From Nitrospirota bacterium (GTDB lineage Bacteria > Nitrospirota > Thermodesulfovibrionia > Thermodesulfovibrionales > Dissulfurispiraceae): DNA of 64,000 bases. The position numbers and the translations under genes are program-made. This document shows positions 42,124-50,626 of this stretch, piece by piece. The notes beneath the pieces are model-generated. The model had not been told where the DNA came from and ran no database searches. It was given only the letters and a program-made list of their open reading frames with translations. The first letter of the stretch is position 1. The number at the start of each line of letters is the position of its first letter. The stretch covers positions 50,952 to 114,951 of the forward strand of contig JAFGXL010000020.1 of NCBI GenBank assembly GCA_016936655.1, written 5' to 3'.

Positions 42124-42714
42124 TCAAGACAAAGTTTTTGCAGAGATCTGTTGCCCCCTGATGAATGAATCGATGTTCTGGTCAATAGTTTTTGGAGGCA
42201 CAGACTGCCTGATAGTGTCGTTCCATATCTGCTCTGTGAATTTGAGCTGTGATGAGAGCGCGCCGATTAAGACTATGTTTTCACCCTTTGGATTGCCAGC
42301 CTGTTTGGCAATCTCTGCAGCATCAACCAGTATGACTTTGTAACCCATCTGACTGAACTTGCCTGGCACATTGTCGGGATATACAGCGTTTCCCTGAGTG
42401 ACTGTCGAAGGTATTATCTGTCTGGTGTTTAATATAACTGTAGCTCCGGGTTTAAGATAGCATGTATATCTGAGACCCTCAAGTTCTTCCATAACAACAA
42501 GAAAATTTGCTTTGCCCTGAGGTATGAGGGGAGAGTACACCTCGTCACCGAATCTTACATGACTAACAACGCTGCCGCCTCTCTGCGCCATGCCGTGCAG
42601 TTCGCACTCCTTTACCATTAATCCTGAGCTGAAAGCAGCCTGTGCAAGGATCTTGCTTCCCAATACTATGCCCTGGCCGCCGACGCCTGCAAAAAAAACA
42701 CTTGTAGTTGCCAT
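42124..42714 (-). CDS. iorB: Indolepyruvate:ferredoxin oxidoreductase beta subunit
   Basis: The 196-residue protein is the 2-oxoacid:acceptor oxidoreductase gamma/beta module: FAGVGGQGIVLGSKILAQA, KECELHGMAQRGGSVVSHVRFG, SPLIPQGKANF. It would bind IorA to form the IorAB complex. The start is the ATG at 42714, with AAGGAG 6 nt upstream; an ORF from 42780 adds an unconserved N-terminus. It is first in a minus-strand operon with two paaK and two ACT genes, while iorA is on the opposite strand. Confidence 0.92.
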   Translation of the reverse strand: MATTSVFFAGVGGQGIVLGSKILAQAAFSSGLMVKECELHGMAQRGGSVVSHVRFGDEVYSPLIPQGKANFLVVMEELEGLRYTCYLKPGATVILNTRQIIPSTVTQGNAVYPDNVPGKFSQMGYKVILVDAAEIAKQAGNPKGENIVLIGALSSQLKFTEQIWNDTIRQSVPPKTIDQNIDSFIRGQQISAKTLS

Positions 42715-42846
42715 ATTGCTCCTTTGTACTAATGCCCGAATTGTTATTTTATGTCGGACAATTAAATACCTTAATTTCAAGAAATTCTATCATAGCCAAA
42801 TACGCTGACGCAATAAATACAAATATCTGATCTGTCAAATTATTTC

Positions 42847-42875
42847 TTGACACAGGCCTCATTATGTCTTTAAAT
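42847..42875 (+). promoter_or_regulatory. Promoter of the first SSS symporter gene
   Basis: TTGACA (42847-42852), a 17-bp spacer and TTAAAT (42870-42875) lie upstream of the symporter at 42923. The region is divergent from iorB, whose own promoter is not clear. Confidence 0.55.
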
Positions 42876-42922
42876 AGAACTCACTTGTGCACGCTTGTTT
42901 AATACACCAGGGGGATAAAGAG

Positions 42923-44494
42923 ATGAACCTTCAGATTCTGCTTATAATTATCGGTGTTTACGCCTTGATTATCGGGTATCTTGGATGGCTGGGTTATAAG
43001 TCAACAAAAAGCGCCTCAGATTTTCTTGTAGGCGGCAGGCAGATTCATCCTGTTATTATGTCACTTGCCTACGGCAGCACCTTTATTAGCACATCAGCAA
43101 TTGTGGGATTTGCAGGTGTGGCAAGTATGATGGGCATGGGGCTTCTTTGGCTTACAATGCTAAACATATTCATAGGCATTTTTATAGCTTTTGCCGTATT
43201 CGGCACCAGGACAAGAAGGCTCGGCGCAGAGCTCGATGCTCATACATTTCCTGAGCTGCTCGGCAGACGCTACAATTCGAGATTCATCCAGGGCTTTTCA
43301 GGTTTTGTTATTGCCGTGCTTATGCCGCTTTATGCTGCTGCTGTAATGATTGGTGGAGCTAGGTTTCTAGAGGTGCAGCTTGGGCTTAATTTCAGTCTTT
43401 CACTTTTTATCTTTGCCTCAATTGTTGTTGTATATGTTTTTTACGGCGGGCTCAAAGGTGTTGTCTATACGGATGCGTTTCAGGGCACAATTATGCTTTT
43501 GGGAATGATTGTGCTGCTTGCTTACACATATATAAATCTAGGAGGATTTTCGAGTCATCAGGCTCTTACCGATATGGCAGGTCTTGTTCCGCAGAAGCTT
43601 GCCGCAGATGGGCACAGAGGCTGGACAGCGATGCCTGAGTTCAATTCGAAGCTCTGGTGGACTATGGTTTCTACTATAATAATGGGCGTTGGGATAGGAG
43701 TGTTGGCACAGCCTCAGCTTTGCGTTAGATTCATGACAGTCAAAAGCAGCAGAGAGCTTTACAGAGCTCTTATACCCGGCAGTATCTTTATCCTTATTAT
43801 GACGGGCGCTCCATATATAGTAGGTTCATTAACCAATCTTTACTTCATGATGAAAGAGAACAAGATTGCGCTTGCCATGGTTATGGATCCGGTAACCGGC
43901 AAACCAAATATTGACAAGCTTATGCCTGTATATATCGGATATGCTATGCCTGAATGGTTTGCATATCTGTTTATGATCACGCTTTTGGCGGCTGCTATGT
44001 CTACTCTAAGCGGACAGTTTCATGCAATTGGTAGTTCAATAGGCAGGGATCTGTACCAGCAGGCGATAGCCAAAGGAAAACATCAGCAGAGAACCGTGCC
44101 TTTTGCAAAAGCCGGCATACTCGTTGCTTTTGTGGGTACTATTTTACTCGCTTATAATCTATCGCCCGGTATAATAGCAATAGCAACAGCTCTTTTCTTC
44201 GGCATGTGCGCTGCTGTTTTTCTGCCTGCCTATATATCTGCGCTCTTCTGGAAAGGATCAACCAGGCTTGGTGTTATCTCTGGCATGATGTCTGGTCTTG
44301 CAGCATGGGGCATATGGGTTCTATTTTTTCATGAAAAGGAGTCTGCAGCGCTTGGCCTCTCTAAAATGCTTTTTGGAAAGACCAGCCTTGTTACAAGAAC
44401 CACTTGGGCTGTTGTAGATCCTATCATGGTGGGGCTGCCCCTGTCCGCATTGGTGACTATTATAGTTTCAATGCTGACAAGGAAAGAGGAGTAG
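42923..44494 (+). CDS. Sodium:solute symporter family protein (1)
   Basis: The 523-residue protein has about 13 hydrophobic segments and the SSS-family features DFLVGGRQIHP, YGSTFISTSAIVGF and AAAMSTLSGQFHAIGSS with a sodium-site serine/threonine stretch. SSS members import organic acids, amino acids or sugars with Na+. Its neighbours (paaK, ior) suggest an aromatic or other organic acid, but the substrate is inference. AGGGGG supports the ATG at 42923; an upstream start at 42887 is rejected. It is a close paralog of the copy at 44.9 kb. Confidence 0.9.
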   Translation: MNLQILLIIIGVYALIIGYLGWLGYKSTKSASDFLVGGRQIHPVIMSLAYGSTFISTSAIVGFAGVASMMGMGLLWLTMLNIFIGIFIAFAVFGTRTRRLGAELDAHTFPELLGRRYNSRFIQGFSGFVIAVLMPLYAAAVMIGGARFLEVQLGLNFSLSLFIFASIVVVYVFYGGLKGVVYTDAFQGTIMLLGMIVLLAYTYINLGGFSSHQALTDMAGLVPQKLAADGHRGWTAMPEFNSKLWWTMVSTIIMGVGIGVLAQPQLCVRFMTVKSSRELYRALIPGSIFILIMTGAPYIVGSLTNLYFMMKENKIALAMVMDPVTGKPNIDKLMPVYIGYAMPEWFAYLFMITLLAAAMSTLSGQFHAIGSSIGRDLYQQAIAKGKHQQRTVPFAKAGILVAFVGTILLAYNLSPGIIAIATALFFGMCAAVFLPAYISALFWKGSTRLGVISGMMSGLAAWGIWVLFFHEKESAALGLSKMLFGKTSLVTRTTWAVVDPIMVGLPLSALVTIIVSMLTRKEE

Positions 44495-44539
44495 TTCATT
44501 CAGAGCGCAGTGCAAAATAAAGATGGCTTATCGGTCTAT

Positions 44540-44556
44540 AAGCATAATTAATCATT
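44540..44556. promoter_or_regulatory. Upstream operator-like half-palindrome
   Basis: AAGCAT-AATTA-ATCATT shares the 13-base ATAATTAATCATT (44544-44556) with the perfect palindrome at 44594-44610, exactly 54 bp downstream (about five helical turns). The left arm is imperfect. Confidence 0.45.
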
Positions 44557-44573
44557 GAATATCAAATATTTTA

Positions 44574-44602
44574 TTGACTTATGCTGATACCTGAATGATA
44601 AT
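44574..44602 (+). promoter_or_regulatory. Promoter of the accessory protein-symporter-porin operon
   Basis: TTGACT (44574-44579), a 17-bp spacer and GATAAT (44597-44602) give a good sigma70 promoter about 55 nt before the small gene at 44658. The -10 box is embedded in the palindrome at 44594-44610. Confidence 0.65.
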
Positions 44603-44610
44603 TAATCATT
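44594..44610. promoter_or_regulatory. Palindromic operator-like site over the -10 box
   Basis: AATGAT (44594-44599) and ATCATT (44605-44610) form a perfect 6-bp inverted repeat around AATTA. It covers the -10 hexamer, a position typical of repressor binding. A related site lies 54 bp upstream. Confidence 0.5.
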
Positions 44611-44657
44611 TTGTCAGACTTTAGTGATTTCAATTCAGCAGTATGGAGGGGGAGATT

Positions 44658-44822
44658 ATGTTTGGATTTGGTGATTTTTGGGTGGCAGCAGCCTATATCC
44701 TATGTATACTCAGCACTGTGCTTTGTGTTGTGTATGGCCTCAAACACTGGAATGATGATGAAGATATACCAGCAGCAGTGCACCCGCCTGATGAGAATCT
44801 CGATTTTGAAGAGACAATCTAA
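44658..44822 (+). CDS. Symporter small accessory protein (54 aa)
   Basis: This 54-residue ORF has one membrane helix (about residues 8-28, VAAAYILCILSTVLCVVYGL) and an acidic C-terminal tail. The start MFGFGDFWVAAAYILCIL resembles the small accessory proteins found beside SSS symporters. GGAGGGGGAG (44645-44654) lies before the ATG, and the next gene, an SSS symporter, begins 29 nt after its stop. A role in assembly or stability of the symporter is likely by association, not shown. No such gene precedes the first symporter copy. Confidence 0.82.
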   Translation: MFGFGDFWVAAAYILCILSTVLCVVYGLKHWNDDEDIPAAVHPPDENLDFEETI

Positions 44823-44851
44823 AACAAAAAGAGGGTTAAGGGGGAGGCTTA

Positions 44852-46432
44852 ATGAATTATCAAGTTCTGATCATCGTAATTGGCGCATATGTTCTTGCAA
44901 CAGCTTATCTCGGTTGGCTCGGCTATAAAAAGACTAAAAACGCTGCTGATTATCTTGTAGGCGGCAGAGAGATTCACCCAGTTTTAATGTCACTTGCTTA
45001 TGGCAGTACATTTATAAGCACTTCAGCTATTGTCGGTTTTGGCGGGGCTGCAGCTTTCTTTGGAATGGGTCTGCTCTGGCTTACAGTGCTCAATATATTT
45101 GTCGGTATCTTTATCGCTTTTGTTGTTTTTGGTAAACCCACAAGAAGAATAGGTGCAGAGCTTGATGCACATACATTCCCTGAGCTGCTCGGCAGGAGAT
45201 TTAAATCCAGATTCATTCAGGGATTCTCCGGCAGTGTTATTGCAGCGCTTATGCCGCTTTATGCTGCTGCTGTTATGATCGGAGGCGCAAGATTTTTAGA
45301 GGTCCAGATAGGATTAAGTTATGATCTTGCTCTCTTTATTTTTTCTGTCGTTGTCCTGAGTTATGTATTTTTTGGTGGACTCAAAGGTGTTGTGTACACA
45401 GATGCACTCCAGGGCACATTGATGTTTATCGGTATGATAATACTTCTATTTTCTACTTACTCACTTGTCGGAGGGCTAGGCAGTCATCAGGCACTTACAG
45501 ATTTGGCATCCAAGGTGCCGGAGAAGCTGGCAGCTGCTGGTCATCAAGGCTGGACATCTATGCCGGAACTCGGTTCAGGTATGTGGTGGACACTCGTCTC
45601 AACAATTGTTATGGGTGTTGGCATAGGAGTGCTTGCGCAGCCTCAGCTGGCGGTAAGGTTTATGACTGTAAAGAGTGGTAAAGAGCTCAACAGGGCGCTA
45701 ATACCCGGCGGCATCTTCATATTCATGATGACAGGCGTGGCCTTTGTTGTCGGAGCTCTCACAAATCTTTACTTTTGGCAAACACAGGGAAAAATTTCTA
45801 TGGCTTTAGTTGTCGACCAGGTTACTGGAAAGCCTAACATAGATAAAATAATTCCTACATTTATAAATTCAGCAATGCCGGAGTGGTTTGGTTATGTATT
45901 TATGCTTTCGCTTATCGCTGCTGCAATGTCTACTCTGAGCGGCCAGTTCCATGCAATCGGCACCTCAATAGGAAGAGATCTTTACCAGCAGGCTATCGCA
46001 AAGGGCAGACATCAGGACAGAACAGTGCCGATAGCAAAATTCGGCATATTTGTTGCGTTTGTCATAACAATAATACTCAGCTATAAGTTAGCCCCGGGAA
46101 TAGTAGCGATAGCTACAGCATTATATTTCGGTATGTGCGCTGCTGTATTTCTACCCGCTTTTGTATCTGCTCTTTTCTGGAAGTCAGCAACAAAATGCGG
46201 TGTTATTGCCGGTATGCTGAGTGGTTTTTTTGCATGGGGCTTATGGGTTCTCTTTTTCCATGAGAAAGAGTCAGCTGCATTGGGTATTGCAAAAACATTT
46301 TTTGGTAAGACATCTCTTGTGAGCGGCACATCATGGGCTGTTGTTGATCCTATAATAATAGCGCTGCCCATATCAGCGATAGTTACAATTGCAGCATCAC
46401 TGGCTACAAGGCCTAACGAGGCTAAACAATAA
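44852..46432 (+). CDS. Sodium:solute symporter family protein (2)
   Basis: The 526-residue protein is nearly collinear with the copy at 42.9 kb and shares long identical stretches (for example YGSTFISTSAIVGF and LGAELDAHTFPELLGRR-like segments, here IGAELDAHTFPELLGRR). About 13 hydrophobic segments are visible. It is preceded by its small accessory protein and followed by a porin gene, forming an inner-membrane/outer-membrane uptake unit. The substrate is unknown; an organic acid is a reasonable guess given the paaK and ior neighbours. GGGGGAGG precedes the ATG. Confidence 0.91.
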   Translation: MNYQVLIIVIGAYVLATAYLGWLGYKKTKNAADYLVGGREIHPVLMSLAYGSTFISTSAIVGFGGAAAFFGMGLLWLTVLNIFVGIFIAFVVFGKPTRRIGAELDAHTFPELLGRRFKSRFIQGFSGSVIAALMPLYAAAVMIGGARFLEVQIGLSYDLALFIFSVVVLSYVFFGGLKGVVYTDALQGTLMFIGMIILLFSTYSLVGGLGSHQALTDLASKVPEKLAAAGHQGWTSMPELGSGMWWTLVSTIVMGVGIGVLAQPQLAVRFMTVKSGKELNRALIPGGIFIFMMTGVAFVVGALTNLYFWQTQGKISMALVVDQVTGKPNIDKIIPTFINSAMPEWFGYVFMLSLIAAAMSTLSGQFHAIGTSIGRDLYQQAIAKGRHQDRTVPIAKFGIFVAFVITIILSYKLAPGIVAIATALYFGMCAAVFLPAFVSALFWKSATKCGVIAGMLSGFFAWGLWVLFFHEKESAALGIAKTFFGKTSLVSGTSWAVVDPIIIALPISAIVTIAASLATRPNEAKQ

Positions 46433-46453
46433 GCTTTAATAGAGGAGGGGGTA

Positions 46454-47815
46454 ATGGCTAGCAGGTTTGTAATAATTATTTTTGCAATGCTGACAGTGGC
46501 TTTTTTTGTTGCTGATGTATCAGCTGAAGTTAAGTTTGATGCTGGCGCATCGCTAAGACTTAGACAGGAGATCTGGGATAATGTCGTGACTCTCGGAACA
46601 GGGACAACTCAGCCTGACAGAAATTTTTTCAGATTGAGGTCATCAGTATGGGGGAAGGCATCATTTTCTGATCAGGTATCTTTATATTCAAGACTTACAA
46701 ATGAGGCAAAGTATTATACTGGACCATATAAGTTAAAAGGAACAGATCGGTTAGATGAAGATGAACTTATTTTTGATAACCTGTATCTCGATTTCAAGAA
46801 GCTCTTTGGCGGCGCTGTTGATCTTAGAATAGGACGGCAGGATTTCATAGGCCCTACAGGTTATGGCGAAGGTTTTATAATTATTGAAGGAACCCCCGGT
46901 GACGGCTCGCGCTCCTTTTATTTTAACGCAGCAAAGGCCACTGTAAGGCTGCACAAGGATCATTCCGTAGATTTGATATATATATCAAATCCTGCGACTG
47001 ATAGATATCTGCCTTCAATGCATCCTTCTATAACTACATCTGGATACATAAATCATGAGAAACAGCTAACTGGTTCAGATGAAGCTGGTTTTGTTGTTTA
47101 TGGGAAGAGCAAGCTCTCTGAAGCACTAACACTCGAACCCTACTATGTTTATAAGACCGAGGATCCGCTCGGCAGCTATGCAAGGCTTAAACTTAACACC
47201 CTCGGCCTGAGGGCTGCATACAAAAACAATGGCTGGCACATTAGGGGTGAGTATGCGCACCAGTTTGGTGAATACACAGGTGGGAAGGACAGAAAAGGAG
47301 ATGGAGGCTATATCACAATAGGCCGTAAATATGACAAGGCAGCTCTCAAGCCTGAGTTTAATATTGGCTATACATACCTTTCCGGCGATGACCCATCAAC
47401 ACCGAACAAAAATGAGGCATGGAACCCGCTCTTTTCAAGGGCACCAATGTGGAACGAACTGATAATATACACACTCATACCAGAGACAAACGGTATGGGC
47501 GGCTCCATACCCGGCTATTGGACAAATATGCATATACTCAGGGCTGATATTAAGCTGAGTCTTTCTAATGCAACAAGCGTAAAGCTGGGTTACAACTATC
47601 TGCTCGCTGATGAGAAAACGAGCGGTGCCAATGCCGCTATGTTTTCCAATAATGACAAGGAGAGGGGGCATCTGCCGATGGCATTTGTGTTCCACAAATT
47701 CAGCAGCAAGCTGGATGGCATGATACAGGCAGAGTACTTTATTCCAGGTGATTTTTACGCATCAACAACCAAGAGCGCTCTCTTCTTCAGATGGCAGCTC
47801 CAGTACAAACTTTAA
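46454..47815 (+). CDS. Outer-membrane porin (alginate-export/AlgE-like barrel)
   Basis: The 453-residue protein has an N-terminal signal peptide (about 24 residues, ending near DVSA) and many alternating beta strands with aromatic girdles, ending in FRWQLQYKL. An early R-x-R segment (ASLRLRQEIWDN) and FRLRSSVWGKA fit the alginate-export type of porin. It probably carries small acidic solutes across the outer membrane for the adjacent symporter; this is inferred from context. It begins 21 nt after the symporter with GGAGGGGG upstream, and a strong terminator follows. Confidence 0.8.
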   Translation: MASRFVIIIFAMLTVAFFVADVSAEVKFDAGASLRLRQEIWDNVVTLGTGTTQPDRNFFRLRSSVWGKASFSDQVSLYSRLTNEAKYYTGPYKLKGTDRLDEDELIFDNLYLDFKKLFGGAVDLRIGRQDFIGPTGYGEGFIIIEGTPGDGSRSFYFNAAKATVRLHKDHSVDLIYISNPATDRYLPSMHPSITTSGYINHEKQLTGSDEAGFVVYGKSKLSEALTLEPYYVYKTEDPLGSYARLKLNTLGLRAAYKNNGWHIRGEYAHQFGEYTGGKDRKGDGGYITIGRKYDKAALKPEFNIGYTYLSGDDPSTPNKNEAWNPLFSRAPMWNELIIYTLIPETNGMGGSIPGYWTNMHILRADIKLSLSNATSVKLGYNYLLADEKTSGANAAMFSNNDKERGHLPMAFVFHKFSSKLDGMIQAEYFIPGDFYASTTKSALFFRWQLQYKL

Positions 47816-47840
47816 ATTGAGATAAAAACATGAAAAAAGA

Positions 47841-47872
47841 AGAGGGGGCTGCTGATGCAGCCCCCTCTTTGT
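47841..47872. terminator. Bidirectional terminator between the porin and fabH
   Basis: AGAGGGGGCTGC (47841-47852) and GCAGCCCCCTCT (47857-47868) form a perfect 12-bp stem with loop TGAT. T-rich tracts lie on both sides in the respective reading directions, suiting convergent genes. Confidence 0.92.
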
Positions 47873-47893
47873 ATTTTAAATCTGATTTTCAGT

Positions 47894-48874
47894 CTACCAT
47901 TTAATTAATGCAGCAGCCCATGTAAACCCTGCGCCAAAAGCCTCGAGAAGAACATAATCTCCTTTTTTTATCCTTCCTGTTTTTACAGCCTCATCAAGAG
48001 CAATAGCAACTGATGCAGCTGATGTGTTGCCATATTTTTCAATGTTAACAAAGACCCTGTCAGGAGTTAAATTAAGCCTTGTAGCTGTTGCTTGAATTAT
48101 TCGCATATTTGCTTGATGAGGAATTAAAAGAGATAGTTCAGATGGGTCTACGTTATTTTTCTTTAAAGTGTCAATAACCAGGTTTTCTAGTGTTTTTACT
48201 GCTATCTTAAAGACCTCGTTGCCCTTCATCTTCACATAATGCGCACGATCTTTCAGTGTTTCCGGTGATGCGGGCATCATTGAACCGCCTCCAGGTACAT
48301 ATAGCAGCTCAGCAAATCTGCCGTCAGAGTGTATATCTGTTGACAATATGCATGATGATTCGTCATCAGATGGCTCGAGTATAACAGCTCCTGCTCCATC
48401 CCCGAATAAAACGCAGGTTGTGCGGTCTTCCCAGTCTGTGAATTTTGATAAGCACTCTACACCTATTACCATCACCTTTTTATAAGCTCCAGTTTTTATA
48501 TAGCTGCATGCTGTAGAGAGTCCGAATATGAATCCTGAACATGCCGCATTAACATCAAAGGCTACAGCATTGAAAGCTCCAAGCTTTGACTGCAGTACGC
48601 ATGCTGTTGATGGAAGCTGCATATCTCCAGTTACTGTCGCAACAATTATCATATCGAGATCGTCAGGCTTCATGCAGGCGCTGTTAAGCGCAGAGAGCGC
48701 TGCCTGATGAGCAAGATCAGATGCACACTGGTTTTCAGCAGCTATTCTGCGTTCTTTTATTCCGGTGCGGTCTGTTATCCATTCATCAGTAGTATCAACT
48801 ATTTTCTCTAGCTCAGCATTTGTGAGAATCTTCTCTGGTGAGTACGAACCAGTAGCTGTAATCTTTACTTTCAT
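47894..48874 (-). CDS. fabH: 3-oxoacyl-[ACP] synthase III FabH
   Basis: The 326-residue enzyme has the catalytic triad C112 (NAACSGF), H253 (PHQANMRI) and N283 (YGNTSAAS) and the C-terminal EAFGAGFTWAAALIKW. It starts fatty-acid synthesis by condensing acyl-CoA with malonyl-ACP. It is last in the run yceD-rpmF-plsX-fabH, a very common order in bacteria, and lies 19 nt after plsX. Confidence 0.97.
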   Translation of the reverse strand: MKVKITATGSYSPEKILTNAELEKIVDTTDEWITDRTGIKERRIAAENQCASDLAHQAALSALNSACMKPDDLDMIIVATVTGDMQLPSTACVLQSKLGAFNAVAFDVNAACSGFIFGLSTACSYIKTGAYKKVMVIGVECLSKFTDWEDRTTCVLFGDGAGAVILEPSDDESSCILSTDIHSDGRFAELLYVPGGGSMMPASPETLKDRAHYVKMKGNEVFKIAVKTLENLVIDTLKKNNVDPSELSLLIPHQANMRIIQATATRLNLTPDRVFVNIEKYGNTSAASVAIALDEAVKTGRIKKGDYVLLEAFGAGFTWAAALIKW

Positions 48875-48893
48875 TTTTATTTCACCCGCTGTG

Positions 48894-49892
48894 TTAAGAC
48901 TTTTGTTTCAGATCAAGAGACCTTGAGATAGCTTCATGTACTCTGTATGCAGCCATTTCAGATGCGGTTCTTAAGGCGTTTTTAATGGCCTTTGATGTTG
49001 ATCTGCCATGGCTTATTAGGCATACCCCATTTATGCCGAGCAGTGGGGCTCCGCCGTGTTCCGAGTAGTCTGTCTGTTTTCTGAAGTTTTTTATTGCCGG
49101 CTTTAGCATAAGATAGCCTAATCTGCCGGTGGCTGCCCTTGCCACTTCGCGTTTAAGCATTTTTATAATTGATTCTGCGAGCCCTTCAGCGACCTTGAGC
49201 ACTATATTGCCGATAAAGCCATCACATACTACAACATCCGCGCCGCCATAAAATATATCCTTCCCTTCAATATTGCCGGTAAAATTGATGTCAAGAGGTT
49301 TGATTAATTTAAATGCTTCCTTTGTGAGTTCATTACCCTTAGTGTCTTCCTCGCCTATACTTAGCAGGGCAACTCTGGGATTTTTTACGCCGTATACTGT
49401 CTCAGCGTAAGCATTTCCCATAAGGCTGAACTGGCGGAGGTTTTCAGGTTTGCAGTCAATATTTGCGCCTGCGTCAAGCAGAATGAAAAAGCCCTCAAGA
49501 GAGGGCATTTTAGTAGCAATAGCTGGTCTGTCAACAGATTCTATCTTTCCGAGCACATACAAGGCGGTTGCCATTGTTGCTCCTGAGTGGCCTGCGCTTA
49601 CTGCTGCATCAGCAGCCCCTTCTTTTACCAACTCAATAGCTTTTCTGACAGAAGAGTCTTTCTTCTTTCTGATCGCTACTGATGCCTGATCTTCCATCAT
49701 TACGACTTCAGAGGCATGATGAATTGATATGCGTCCTGCCGGATATTTCTTGCCTGAAAGCGACTCTTCAAGCGCATCTCTGTTCCCGACAAGGATCACT
49801 TCTATATCGTATTCTGCTGCAGCTTCAATGGCTCCTTCGACTGTTACTTCAGGAGCGTAGTCGCCCCCCATAGCATCGAGGGCAATTTTCAT
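48894..49892 (-). CDS. plsX: Phosphate acyltransferase PlsX
   Basis: The 332-residue protein has the PlsX signature MKIALDAMGGDYAPEVTV, DQASVAIRKKKDSSVRKAI, HSGATMATALYVLG, LDAGAN and GVCLISHGRS. It makes acyl-phosphate from acyl-ACP for phospholipid synthesis. The ATG overlaps the rpmF stop by 4 nt, indicating coupled translation. Confidence 0.97.
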   Translation of the reverse strand: MKIALDAMGGDYAPEVTVEGAIEAAAEYDIEVILVGNRDALEESLSGKKYPAGRISIHHASEVVMMEDQASVAIRKKKDSSVRKAIELVKEGAADAAVSAGHSGATMATALYVLGKIESVDRPAIATKMPSLEGFFILLDAGANIDCKPENLRQFSLMGNAYAETVYGVKNPRVALLSIGEEDTKGNELTKEAFKLIKPLDINFTGNIEGKDIFYGGADVVVCDGFIGNIVLKVAEGLAESIIKMLKREVARAATGRLGYLMLKPAIKNFRKQTDYSEHGGAPLLGINGVCLISHGRSTSKAIKNALRTASEMAAYRVHEAISRSLDLKQKS

Positions 49893-50077
49893 GACTCTTT
49901 CGCAACAACCTCGATAATCTTTTTGCCGTTATAGCTTCCGCAGCTTGGGCATACTCTGTGAGGAACCTTATATTCCTTGCAGTCGGGGCAGGTTACAAGC
50001 GAGGGCGTCTCGCCTTTCCAGTTCGCTCTTCTTTTATCCCTTCTTGACTTTGAATGTCTCGACGTTGGGTTTGCCAT
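49889..50077 (-). CDS. rpmF: Ribosomal protein bL32
   Basis: The 62-residue protein has the L32 start MANPTSRHSKSRRDKRRA and two zinc knuckles (C30-x-x-C33 and C43-x-x-C46), so it is the zinc-binding form. AAGGAG lies upstream of the ATG. It is 1 nt from the yceD stop and overlaps plsX by ATGA. Confidence 0.96.
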   Translation of the reverse strand: MANPTSRHSKSRRDKRRANWKGETPSLVTCPDCKEYKVPHRVCPSCGSYNGKKIIEVVAKES

Positions 50078-50078
50078 T

Positions 50079-50591
50079 TTATTGCTCCTTTTTTTTCAAA
50101 AGTTGTTCGAGCTGCTTGAGCCTTGGATCAGGCTCTTTAGTGCTGCAGCTGCATTTATTTTGATTCCTGTCTACACCGCAGACAGGGCATAAACCTTCAC
50201 AGTTCTGTGAGCAGAGCGGCTTCATTGGCACGCTTAGAAGCAGCTGCTCCATAAGCACATCATCTGTATTGATCTCATCATCAATATAATATCCGGTTTC
50301 GAGCTCTTCATCCTTAAGCTGGTGATGGTCATCCCTGCTTATGCCGGAGGAAGGATGATATGAAACCTCAATCCTTGAATTAATGCTGCTCGCAAAGTTT
50401 TTAAGGCATCTGCTGCAGCATAAATCAACTTCAGCGGATACATCTCCAGTCAAGACAACATCGCTGCCGTTCTTGATTATATGTAGCTGCGCTCTTACAG
50501 GACTTATTATACTGACGGCCTCTGATTTGAGAGGATCGTTTAGTTCAATGTCCATTCCATCATCTGGAATATCAGAAACTGTTATCTTCAT
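50079..50591 (-). CDS. yceD: YceD/DUF177 family protein
   Basis: The 170-residue protein has the DUF177 cysteines CCSRC near residue 58 and the C-terminal PLCSQNCEGLCPVCGVDRN, followed by a short acidic/basic tail. In plants and E. coli the family is linked to 23S rRNA processing, and the gene is typically next to rpmF, as here. The ATG has no Shine-Dalgarno; the region just upstream is A/T-rich. A zinc site is likely from the cysteine pairs. Confidence 0.92.
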   Translation of the reverse strand: MKITVSDIPDDGMDIELNDPLKSEAVSIISPVRAQLHIIKNGSDVVLTGDVSAEVDLCCSRCLKNFASSINSRIEVSYHPSSGISRDDHHQLKDEELETGYYIDDEINTDDVLMEQLLLSVPMKPLCSQNCEGLCPVCGVDRNQNKCSCSTKEPDPRLKQLEQLLKKKEQ

Positions 50592-50626
50592 AATATATTT
50601 ATTACAAAATACAATAAATTAGAGGA

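Noticed and set aside
42887..42922. Upstream extension of the first symporter gene
   Set aside because: The extra residues are not hydrophobic or conserved, and AGGGGG sits just before the ATG at 42923.
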